7,982 bases of DNA from a bacterium. Its GTDB lineage: Bacteria; Cyanobacteriota; Vampirovibrionia; Obscuribacterales; Obscuribacteraceae. The stretch covers positions 1 to 7,982 of the forward strand of contig JAUIJG010000244.1 of assembly GCA_030431355.1 (NCBI GenBank), written 5' to 3'. Within the stretch, counting starts at the first letter, position 1. Each line of letters begins with the position of its first letter. The position numbers and the translations under genes were made by a program. The notes beneath the pieces were generated by a model that was not told the origin of the DNA, did no database searches, and saw nothing but the letters and a program-made list of their open reading frames with translations. This document shows, piece by piece, positions 1 through 5,713 of the stretch.

Positions 1-238
1 GTGTCATTCAAAAGCCTTGTTTTTTCTCGGTACTGTTGTCTTCGTAAACACAGATTCTGAGCTAATGACAGGGCTTTTTCTATGCTTTGAAAATTAGATT
101 AGTGTCACTCCCGTGAATAATTGCGGTGCTCGAATAATACTATGACATAGAGTAGAAATTTTTTCCATGGAGAAGGCTGAGATGCCAGCCTCCTCTCAGG
201 TCTTAGCCCTTGTCGCTCCCTTTATGTTTTAGTTGTAT
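1..238. other. Left-edge non-coding stretch, no gene supported
   Basis: No open frame here has protein-like composition. The stretch lies downstream of the minus-strand repeat-protein gene and is A+T-rich. It holds some inverted repeats. AGGCTG at 174-179 pairs with CAGCCT at 186-191, and the alternative CTGAGA (177-182) / TCTCAG (194-199) overlaps it. Neither is followed by a T-run in the minus direction, so I do not call a terminator for the upstream gene. TGTCATT (2-8) is complementary to AATGACA (64-70), and AAAAGCC (10-16) to GGCTTTT (72-78). GGGCTTTTT at 71-79 could be the end of a plus-strand terminator for a gene off the left edge, but the loop would be about 55 nt. Confidence 0.5.
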
Positions 239-799
239 TTACGCTCCCCGTGCTTTCGAAGGCGCGAAGGGGACGACATTGTTCTTTCTAATCGTGCAAG
301 TACTGTCTGCCTGGATTTTGCTGTTTATTCCGGTAGTTAGGTGGCAAAATCCGGTGGCTAGAACGAGCGAGTAGTTGCCGGTTTTAAACTTTGCCAGAGA
401 GAGAGCCAGGATCACTGAATTATGACCGGCTTCGAATTCCGCGCCCGGGTAGGCCACGATTATTCGATTATCTGCAAAGATCTGTCCTTTGCCCCGGGCA
501 AATTCAAAGGGCGGATTGATCTTATTGATCTCTCTATTGAGAACAATGCTGTTGCGGCAGTGACTTACGTTCGCTCCTTTTTCCATGTTCACTATCGAAC
601 CAGGTAGTGCGATCACGTTACTCCCTTTTCCCGCTATTACGAAGGAGCATCTTTCTGCCACAACCAGCGACTCTTCTCCGGCTATGACGATGGACCCGTG
701 GTCTGCGATTATGCTTTGCCCCGGTTGAGTATCCACTCTCTCTCTTTCTCTTGCGTATTCGAATTCTATACCAGCTATTTCTATGTTGATGTTGCTCAT
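239..799 (-). CDS. Small beta-solenoid-like repeat protein, unknown function
   Basis: I do not recognise this 186-residue protein as a named family. It is built of degenerate octads of the form A/T-x-x-x-S/C-x-V/I-x. Block 1 covers about residues 28-91, with Ser at 36, 44, 52, 60, 68 and 84 (Ala at 76), exactly eight apart, and Ala at 32, 40, 48, 56 and 64. Block 2 covers about 105-171, with Ser 128, 144 and 160 alternating with Ala136, Cys152 and Cys168, i.e. a 16-residue period. A Pro-containing linker (about 92-104) separates them. Pairs such as AGEESLVVA, AGKGSNVIA and TGNYSLVLA resemble the 16-residue repeats of ice-nucleation proteins, so a beta-solenoid is likely. There is no signal peptide or membrane segment; the tail is short and basic. 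ATG at 799 is chosen over an upstream TTG at 832 because AGGAG sits 6 nt before it and the TTG falls inside the terminator hairpin. The gene is probably real; its function is unknown. Confidence 0.75.
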   Translation of the reverse strand: MSNINIEIAGIEFEYARERERVDTQPGQSIIADHGSIVIAGEESLVVAERCSFVIAGKGSNVIALPGSIVNMEKGANVSHCRNSIVLNREINKINPPFEFARGKGQIFADNRIIVAYPGAEFEAGHNSVILALSLAKFKTGNYSLVLATGFCHLTTGINSKIQADSTCTIRKNNVVPFAPSKARGA

Positions 800-805
800 G
801 TCAAT

Positions 806-810
806 CTCCT
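806..810 (-). promoter_or_regulatory. Ribosome binding site of the repeat-protein gene
   Basis: AGGAG on the minus strand, 6 nt before ATG at 799. It decides the start codon and lies between that ATG and the T-run of the terminator hairpin at 816-846. Confidence 0.7.
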
Positions 811-815
811 GGAAC

Positions 816-846
816 AAAAAGAAGCCAGGCATTGGCCTGACTTCTT
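816..846 (-). terminator. Intrinsic terminator immediately upstream of the repeat-protein gene
   Basis: In minus-strand RNA, 835-846 pairs with 819-830 as a 12-bp stem around a four-base CAAU loop. The stem is followed by a run of five U (complement of A816-A820), two of which also pair at the stem base. The only imperfect position (825/840) is a G-U wobble in minus-strand RNA but a C-A mismatch in plus-strand RNA, and no T-run follows on the plus strand, so the signal belongs to the minus strand. It ends 16 nt before the start codon. It may terminate transcripts coming from the aldehyde dehydrogenase, or act as an attenuator of the gene it precedes. Confidence 0.72.
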
Positions 847-1237
847 CGGGGTGAATAATGAGAAAGCTACAGGTGCTCTTGCACCGTTAAGCGATCTGCT
901 AAAACATGTCGACTCGGCTGTACATCTCATCGAGACGGCCTCGGTCGATCCTAAATCAAAGGATGAAATTCATCTGTTTGGGACTTTTAATTCACTTCTG
1001 GCGGGCGTTACCTCTCTATCTCGCGCCATTATATTTGGTTGCCTTGATTCTACGGATGGTGGCTTGCTGATAGTAGTATCGGTTCTTGACGCACCAACCT
1101 GTAGTGCATATAGGTAGCACTGAGAGTCTTGGTTTTTACAGGATTGATAGCTCCACAATCTTGACGATTGCGTTGGTTTAACACTTACCGGTTATACAAA
1201 AATTGGCTTTGAATTGTACTGTAGCAAGGGCATCGGA
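847..1237. other. 391-base spacer without a convincing gene
   Basis: This lies between the aldehyde dehydrogenase stop and the leader of the repeat-protein gene. A plus-strand frame is open and could start at GTG 851 and end at TAG 1117 (88 residues, containing DLLKHVDSAVHLIETAS and IIFGCLDSTDGGLLIVVSVL). It has no Shine-Dalgarno sequence, its start abuts the terminator hairpin, and the frame continues antisense through the neighbouring gene, so I do not call it. Small hairpins are present: GGTGC (872-876) / GCACC (881-885) with a four-base loop, and CAATC/GATTG around 1156-1170. If the dehydrogenase transcript runs to the terminator at 816-846, this is a 390-nt 3' UTR. Confidence 0.4.
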
Positions 1238-2644
1238 TCAAGATATTTTGTTGCTCTTCAGCACCATCAGTTTGATCCGGCTCATCTCTTTTGCCGAGTG
1301 GTAGATACCGCCTACTCCCAGACCGGAAGCATCTCTACCGCCGAAAGGCATCCAGTCTACCCGGAACGCGGTGTGATCGTTTACCATCACAGCGCTGGCA
1401 TTGATCCTTTTCACGGCGTAGAGTGCAGTATCAAGGTTCTCCGTAAAGATTGATGCCTGGAAAGCGAATTCCAGGTTGTTGGATTCTTCAATGGCGTCAT
1501 CGAGATTTTTGTATCCGTAAATAGCTACCACCGGTCCGAAGATCTCCTGACGAGAAACTTTGGCTTGAGGAGGTGGATCAAGCAAGATTGTAGGTTCGTA
1601 ACAGTAGTCGCCAACTCTCTTGCCTCCGCATATCAAGCTGGCTCCCTTGTCGACTGCTTCTTTTACCCATTGGTCTACCCGTTCCACTTCCCCTGGTCTG
1701 ATTAGCGGTCCGATGGCAGTCTCTTTCTTCATCGGGTCACCGACTTTCATAGTCAATGCTTCTGCTTTGAGCTTCTCGGCAAAACTTTCTTTCATCGACT
1801 CAGGCACAAAGACCCGTTGAACTGAGACACAGACTTGCCCGGCATGGTAGAAGGAGCCTTTGGCCAGGGGCTTTATTATGTGATCGAAGTCTTTCAACTC
1901 GTCTAAGATAACGGGAGCGACTCCGCCATGCTCCAGGGCGCAACGGGTACCGGCTGAAAGTTTGGAGCGCAAATACCAGCCCACTTTGGAAGAGCCGATA
2001 AAGGAGAGATAGCCTACCCGGCTGTCTGTGGCAAGTCTCTCCGCATCCGAGTTGTTCGTAATTAAAAGTTGGCACCATTCTTTTGGCAAGCCGGCCTCAT
2101 GGATAAGCTTGACCAATTCTTTGCAAGAGAGCGGTGTATCTGGGGCCGGTTTAACAATCACCGGGCAACCTGCCGCGATGGCAGGAATTGTTTGGTGCAC
2201 AATCAGGTTTACTGGATGGTTGAAAGCGCTCAGGGAAACGACTACACCGATCGGCTCGTGAAAGGTAAATCCCATTCTGTTTGTCGAAGGAGCGGTCAAG
2301 CCCATGGGGACTTCCTCTCCGTGGAGCTGGTGTATCGCTATAACTCCCAGCTTTATCCCCTGTATGGCACGATTTACTTCAATCTCAGTGTCCAGATAGG
2401 GCTTTCCGCCTTCTTTAACGGCAATCTCTATGAGGCGTTCTTTGTTTTCTTCAGCCAGGATAGCCAGTCTTTCCAGTATCTCTATTCTTTTATATGGCGG
2501 TAGCCAGCTCTCTCTGTCCTGGAAGAGTTTATGGGCAGTGGCCAGGGCTTTCTCCACATCCTGGGAGTTGTTGTAATCCAGCTCCTCCACCAGAGAACGA
2601 TCAAAAGGGGATTGGACTTCCAGTTTTTCGAGTGCGTTAACCAC
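1238..2644 (-). CDS. NAD(P)-dependent aldehyde dehydrogenase (ALDH superfamily)
   Basis: Full-length ALDH of 468 residues that oxidises an aldehyde to the acid with NAD(P)+; cytosolic. Visible motifs, numbered from GTG 2644: FNHPVN with oxyanion-hole Asn142, VKPAPDTP with Lys165 contacting the cofactor, SFIGSSKVG (214-222) of the Rossmann fold, EHGG with general base Glu238, GQVCVSVQR with nucleophile Cys272, and EIFGPVV with Glu367 and Phe369. The C-terminal segment with AFRVDWMPFGG is typical of the lactaldehyde / phosphonoacetaldehyde / non-phosphorylating glyceraldehyde-3-phosphate subgroup, but the substrate cannot be read from sequence. The usual Lys after PFGG is Asp438 here (PFGGRDASG). 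The frame also permits TTG 2662 (474 residues), which has no Shine-Dalgarno site. GTG 2644 has a weak one (AGGTAG, about 7 nt), so I prefer it with modest confidence. No neighbour indicates the pathway. Confidence 0.93.
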   Translation of the reverse strand: MVNALEKLEVQSPFDRSLVEELDYNNSQDVEKALATAHKLFQDRESWLPPYKRIEILERLAILAEENKERLIEIAVKEGGKPYLDTEIEVNRAIQGIKLGVIAIHQLHGEEVPMGLTAPSTNRMGFTFHEPIGVVVSLSAFNHPVNLIVHQTIPAIAAGCPVIVKPAPDTPLSCKELVKLIHEAGLPKEWCQLLITNNSDAERLATDSRVGYLSFIGSSKVGWYLRSKLSAGTRCALEHGGVAPVILDELKDFDHIIKPLAKGSFYHAGQVCVSVQRVFVPESMKESFAEKLKAEALTMKVGDPMKKETAIGPLIRPGEVERVDQWVKEAVDKGASLICGGKRVGDYCYEPTILLDPPPQAKVSRQEIFGPVVAIYGYKNLDDAIEESNNLEFAFQASIFTENLDTALYAVKRINASAVMVNDHTAFRVDWMPFGGRDASGLGVGGIYHSAKEMSRIKLMVLKSNKIS

Positions 2645-2837
2645 GATGAATCTACCTACCAATTAGAGTTGTGACATTCTGGATAATCTACAGGATTTCA
2701 AAAGAAGCCGCTCTTATTTAAAGGAAATCTTCTACTCTAAATAGATCAACCTCTTTTTGCGTTTCCGGGGCGTTGAGGAAGTGTTTGTTCTCTTTTGCTG
2801 TAAACAACTATAGAGAATAGTAAAAAAGGGGTTTAAT

Positions 2838-2887
2838 GAAAGTAGCTGAAGTCTCCTGTTGGCCAGGGACCTTAGTCAGCTACTTTC
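2838..2887. repeat. Perfect 12-bp inverted repeat with nested stem
   Basis: GAAAGTAGCTGA at 2838-2849 is the exact reverse complement of TCAGCTACTTTC at 2876-2887, with 26 bases between. Inside the loop, CCTG (2855-2858) pairs with CAGG (2864-2867), giving a stacked hairpin. A run of six A on the plus strand (2889-2894) borders it. It lies downstream of the peptidase and could be a 3' stem-loop that protects or ends the transcript, or a protein-binding site. Confidence 0.6.
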
Positions 2888-2888
2888 G

Positions 2889-2914
2889 AAAAAACTGGGG
2901 AGGACTTCGTCCTC
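2889..2914 (-). terminator. Candidate terminator of the S41 peptidase transcript
   Basis: In minus-strand RNA, GAGGAC and GUCCUC (2914-2909 and 2905-2900) form a perfect 6-bp stem with a GAA triloop. CCCAG and then six U (complement of A2889-A2894) follow. The 5-nt gap between stem and U-run is longer than usual, so it may be weak. It begins about 40 bases past the peptidase stop codon, as expected for a 3' terminator. Confidence 0.45.
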
Positions 2915-2954
2915 GTCATGTATGGGGGGAGATTTTCCTCTCATTCAGTCCTCT

Positions 2955-3941
2955 TCAATTACCGGCTTTGACCTTGTTCACAGCGACTTCGACAGCAAGA
3001 TTGAGTTGGTTATCCTGTCTCTTGCTATTGTCGACGCTATGGTCAGGTTCAAGACCGATGTTGTGAATGCAATTCCCGTCCGGCTGGTAGATGTAGGCCA
3101 CAGTGACCTTGATAGCTGTTCCGCCATCAAGGGCATAGGTGCGCTGCATGATACCTTTGCCGAAAGTGGTTTCGCCAACCAGAATTGCCCCACGATTGAA
3201 TCTCATTGCTCCGGAGAATGACTCCGAGGCGCTTGCCGTGTTCTTGTTGACCAGGATTACAACTGGTTTGTCTCCGGCAAGATTTTGTGGTCTTGACCGG
3301 GATTCTGCCAGATTTCCTTCGCTATACTCCTCCATGGCATTGGTGGTGAGAACGGAACAGTCTTCAAAAGCTTTGCCGTCTTTTCTGCCCCGGTGGGTCT
3401 CGTAGACTCCGCTTTCGTTGAAGAGAGCGAAGGTGGAGAACGCCTGGGAGACATAGCCGCCGCCGTTGCCCCGGAGGTCAACGATATACGCTTCGGCTCC
3501 TTGCATAGAATTGAGGGCGTCTTCGACTTCTGAAGCGACGTTGTCAGAGCTGAACGTGTTTATCTTGATGTAGCCGATGTTATCGGGCAACATCTTCCAG
3601 CTGACCACATTGGTCCGGGCGGCACGCTGCTTGCGCTTCGTGTACTCGGCACGGGTGTAGTACCTGGTGTATTTGTCGTCCAGTGTTTTGAGCATGCCAT
3701 CGATGGCTTTTTCCGCTTCGGACAGGTTGCGCATTCTAGCCGGAGGCTTTTTGTGCTTGTCCCAGTCTGCGAGGCGGTCGGAGAAGAGGAAATTCTCATT
3801 CACCTTTGTCCAGCTGTCCGTGTACTGCTCGACCGGGTTGGTGGAGCTTCTTTCGACAACCGGAATTGAAATCAGTAAAGCAAGTAGAGCGGCCAGAATG
3901 ACTACAGTCATGATCAGACCGCCTCGATTTCGAGTAGTCAT
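2955..3941 (-). CDS. Membrane-anchored S41 family peptidase lacking a PDZ domain
   Basis: Serine peptidase of the C-terminal-processing (tail-specific, Ctp/Prc) family, 328 residues. The N-terminus has Arg4 and Arg6, then a hydrophobic segment at about 9-29 with no Cys after it, so an uncleaved anchor or Sec signal placing the enzyme outside the cytoplasmic membrane. Residues 37-105 match the helical N-terminal region (WTKVNENF, LDDKYTRYYT). The core follows: NIGYIKINTF (121-130), VDLRGNGGG (154-162), NTASASE with nucleophile Ser237, and FGKG with Lys262 exactly 25 residues later, as in Ser/Lys dyad members; then GLEPD (296-300). Canonical CtpA enzymes carry a PDZ domain of about 90 residues between the YTRYYT region and the GYI strand; here only about 27 residues intervene. 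ATG 3941 is preferred because the upstream TTG 3968 lies in the terminator T-run. ATG 3911 has a possible GAGG site but would lose the basic residues. The protein target is unknown. Confidence 0.88.
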   Translation of the reverse strand: MTTRNRGGLIMTVVILAALLALLISIPVVERSSTNPVEQYTDSWTKVNENFLFSDRLADWDKHKKPPARMRNLSEAEKAIDGMLKTLDDKYTRYYTRAEYTKRKQRAARTNVVSWKMLPDNIGYIKINTFSSDNVASEVEDALNSMQGAEAYIVDLRGNGGGYVSQAFSTFALFNESGVYETHRGRKDGKAFEDCSVLTTNAMEEYSEGNLAESRSRPQNLAGDKPVVILVNKNTASASESFSGAMRFNRGAILVGETTFGKGIMQRTYALDGGTAIKVTVAYIYQPDGNCIHNIGLEPDHSVDNSKRQDNQLNLAVEVAVNKVKAGN

Positions 3942-3966
3942 TGTTTTTGTTTTTCGTGTTAAAGGC

Positions 3967-4004
3967 AAAAAAGAGGCGCCACCGCAAGCGGTGACGCCTC
4001 TTTT
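3967..4004 (-). terminator. Strong intrinsic terminator between beta-amylase and S41 peptidase genes
   Basis: In minus-strand RNA, 3988-4000 and 3973-3985 form a GC-rich stem of about 12 bp closed by a tight loop (plus-strand CAAG). It is extended by A-U pairs from 4001-4004 and followed by six U (complement of A3967-A3972). Its one imperfect pair (3979/3994) is G-U in minus-strand RNA and C-A in plus-strand RNA, fixing the orientation. It lies about 100 nt after the beta-amylase stop and is probably that gene's terminator. It ends only 25 nt before the peptidase ATG, leaving little room for a separate promoter. Confidence 0.85.
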
Positions 4005-4104
4005 GGGAATGTGACTCTATTCATGAACAAGCCTGGAGCTGCTACGGTTGGAAATACCGTCCTGGCTACCGAGACTTATTCATGTCTAGAACTTTAGGAC
4101 AACT

Positions 4105-5553
4105 TCAGGCTGCCTTGCCGTCTCCGTCGTCGGAACTTTCCTCCTGCTTCCCGCCGGCGTATTCGATGGTGCGAATCATTTCGGCGTTGGCGGTGGGGTT
4201 GGTGGCGACATTGCCCATCCGAAGAATCGTCAGACCTTCGTAAGAGCCGGAGGTACCTTCCACAGCCAGATGCGAACGCATGCGTTCCCAGGATGCGGGG
4301 TCCGAAAGGGTCCACCAGACAGCGTTTTCGCCTTTGATGGGAACTCCCTGCCGGATTGCTTCCTGGCCAACCCAGGTAACCAGTGACTTGGCTACCGACT
4401 TGACCTTCGACCCGCCCTCGCCATCAGGCATTTCGAGGCAGGTGAAGTGCAGTACGACGCGGCTGCGCGGATTGTTCTGGAACTCAGCCATCAGCTTGAG
4501 CAGCGGTCGATAACCGCGACCCTTGCTGTTGCCGACCCAGTCCTTCCCGCTGGTACGGATAAGACCTGCGGCCAGTTCAGCCAACCGGTCACCCAGGTGC
4601 ACGTGCTCCCCGTGTCTCTCACCGGTCCGCCAGTGAATACCAGGCACCTTCGCTCCGATGTCGATGCCGCTGAATGCAGCATCTTCCGCAGCGAAAACTT
4701 CCAGTGCCTTGGTCATCATCTGACGACCCGCCTTGAAGAGGGAGTCGGAGTACCAGTCGAAGAAATCCCGACCGTACTGGGTGTCGTGATGGTCGAATCG
4801 ACCGAAGAACTCCTTGGGGTTGGACGGCGGTCGGACTTGCTGACCACCGGCAACGTTGGTTCCCCAGGCTTCATCGATGCCGCTCTCCGTCCCGTACTTG
4901 TCCAGCGCCCATTGGCGGAAGGACTTGATGGCGGGTCGGGAGTAGCACTGAAGCGCACCGCGAGTCGGGTAGTCGGTACCGTCATCGTGGTTGTTGTAGC
5001 TGGGGTATCGGAGTTCGCCAGCCGGTCCCATGCTGACATTGACCTCCGCGATGTGTTCAGCCTTATCAGCGAAGTGAGCCTGAAACTCACGCATCACCGC
5101 TTCGAAAAGAGGCATCGCGTGCTCAATGGCCCAGGTGCTGATGAACTCGTCGCTAGCGTTTCCTTGCTCGCTGACGAACTGGACATCACGGATAGAGGCA
5201 GCTCCACTGGCTTTCCGCACGTACTCCCATGCCCAGACGGGAACAGGAACGTTTACGGTGTCGCCGATGTTGCCGCCGCAGCGATGGAAGCTCAGAATCG
5301 GAACCCACTTCAGTCCGGCTTCCACAATGGTGTTTACGAGCTTGTCGTAGTAAGCCCACTCGAACTGACCTTGAACCGGTTCGATCAGCCCCCACCATAC
5401 GTCGGTAGAGACAGCTTCGACCCCGATTCGAGCCATTTCTTTCAAGTGGTCTCGAAACTTTGCCCAATCTTTTCGTGAAGACTCGCTATCGATGTTGTGT
5501 GGGTCACCAACAACGAGCGGAGCCATCACGTTCACTTTGTGACGTGTGCTCAT
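4105..5553 (-). CDS. Beta-amylase (glycoside hydrolase family 14), intracellular
   Basis: A 482-residue beta-amylase that hydrolyses alpha-1,4-glucan from non-reducing ends, releasing beta-maltose by inversion. Family signatures are intact: VWWGLIE (52-58), FHRCGGNIGD (89-98), GPAGELRYPSY (176-186) with catalytic acid Glu180, KVPGIHWR (302-309), HFTCLEM with catalytic base Glu374 (194 residues on, as in soybean Glu186/Glu380), and GENA (408-411). The chain ends just after the (beta/alpha)8 barrel: no starch-binding domain and no signal peptide, unlike secreted Bacillus-type enzymes, so it should act in the cytoplasm on stored glucan. ATG 5553 is chosen over an upstream in-frame start because GAGAGG lies 7 nt before it. 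It is divergent from malQ, which can process the maltose and short dextrins. G+C looks higher (about 58% in sampled lines) than in malQ (about 48%), a weak hint of transfer. A terminator-like hairpin lies 44 nt upstream. Confidence 0.97.
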   Translation of the reverse strand: MSTRHKVNVMAPLVVGDPHNIDSESSRKDWAKFRDHLKEMARIGVEAVSTDVWWGLIEPVQGQFEWAYYDKLVNTIVEAGLKWVPILSFHRCGGNIGDTVNVPVPVWAWEYVRKASGAASIRDVQFVSEQGNASDEFISTWAIEHAMPLFEAVMREFQAHFADKAEHIAEVNVSMGPAGELRYPSYNNHDDGTDYPTRGALQCYSRPAIKSFRQWALDKYGTESGIDEAWGTNVAGGQQVRPPSNPKEFFGRFDHHDTQYGRDFFDWYSDSLFKAGRQMMTKALEVFAAEDAAFSGIDIGAKVPGIHWRTGERHGEHVHLGDRLAELAAGLIRTSGKDWVGNSKGRGYRPLLKLMAEFQNNPRSRVVLHFTCLEMPDGEGGSKVKSVAKSLVTWVGQEAIRQGVPIKGENAVWWTLSDPASWERMRSHLAVEGTSGSYEGLTILRMGNVATNPTANAEMIRTIEYAGGKQEESSDDGDGKAA

Positions 5554-5560
5554 GATAGAT

Positions 5561-5566
5561 CCTCTC
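5561..5566 (-). promoter_or_regulatory. Ribosome binding site of the beta-amylase gene
   Basis: GAGAGG on the minus strand with a 7-nt spacer (ATCTATC) to ATG 5553. It rules out the in-frame start five codons upstream, which would overlap this site. Confidence 0.75.
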
Positions 5567-5597
5567 ATTTAAGTAGTTTTAGTTGTTAATCAGAAAG

Positions 5598-5626
5598 AAA
5601 AACCGCAACTCGCTTGAGTTCACGGT
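5598..5626 (-). terminator. Terminator-like hairpin in the beta-amylase leader (possible attenuator)
   Basis: Minus-strand RNA reads ACCGUGAACUC, loop AAGC, GAGUUGCGGU, then further U. That is about 10 bp with one bulged G and one U-G wobble, and the U-run corresponds to A5598-A5602. It ends 44 nt before the beta-amylase start codon. No minus-strand gene lies upstream that would need a terminator here, because the next gene, malQ, is divergent. This makes an attenuator role more likely than simple termination. The wobble is a mismatch on the plus strand, supporting minus-strand use. Confidence 0.6.
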
Positions 5627-5632
5627 GATCGT

Positions 5633-5654
5633 CCATCGGGGTCGATGCCGATGG
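5633..5654. repeat. Perfect 7-bp hairpin in the beta-amylase leader
   Basis: CCATCGG (5633-5639) and CCGATGG (5648-5654) are exact reverse complements around an 8-base loop. In the beta-amylase transcript this stem would form just before the terminator-like hairpin at 5598-5626. Confidence 0.6.
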
Positions 5655-5665
5655 GTTTATGCGAA

Positions 5666-5713
5666 AACACTGTCACCCCGCTGGCAAACCAGTGGATGGT
5701 GATAGTCGGTGTT
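5666..5713. repeat. 48-base extended imperfect inverted repeat
   Basis: Working out from the loop CAAA (5685-5688), CCGCTGG pairs with CCAGTGG. A 2-base bulge (5696-5697) follows, then TGTCACC pairs with GGTGATA; after a 4-base bulge, AACAC (5666-5670) pairs with GTGTT (5709-5713). That is about 19 pairs in plus-strand RNA, two of them G-U, which become C-A mismatches in minus-strand RNA. It may be a structured RNA element in the beta-amylase leader, an element read from the plus strand, or an operator for a dimeric regulator between the divergent genes. Confidence 0.6.

Larger units (their letters stand above)
2645..2954. other. Intergenic region between S41 peptidase and aldehyde dehydrogenase
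   Basis: About 310 bases with no credible gene; the open plus-strand frames here run antisense into the peptidase. It must hold the end of the peptidase transcript and, if the dehydrogenase is transcribed separately, its promoter. I could not identify a convincing -35/-10 pair on the minus strand. The inverted repeats are listed separately. Confidence 0.5.

Noticed and set aside
698..1117. Plus-strand open frame of 139 codons, with a possible shorter GTG start at 851
   Set aside because: Its first third is antisense to the repeat-protein gene, there is no Shine-Dalgarno site at either start, and the terminator hairpin lies inside it. The 3' part looks somewhat protein-like, so a homology search could revive it.
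2836..3221. Plus-strand open frames (76 and 120 codons) at the end of the S41 peptidase
   Set aside because: They run antisense through the peptidase catalytic region and across the hairpins; composition is not protein-like.
3942..3968. N-terminal extension of the S41 peptidase from a TTG codon
   Set aside because: The TTG falls in the T-run of the terminator hairpin and has no ribosome site; ATG 3941 already gives a complete anchor segment.
4447..5478. Long plus-strand open frame (343 codons) opposite the beta-amylase gene
   Set aside because: It lies entirely antisense to a gene with intact GH14 motifs, its translation shows no recognisable domain, and such frames are common opposite G+C-rich genes.
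5633..5713. Cyclic-di-GMP (GEMM) or cobalamin riboswitch, suggested by GGCAAACC and CCGATGG
   Set aside because: The second GEMM stem and its conserved linkers are missing, and no cobalamin-box consensus is present; the shared short strings occur within simple hairpin arms.
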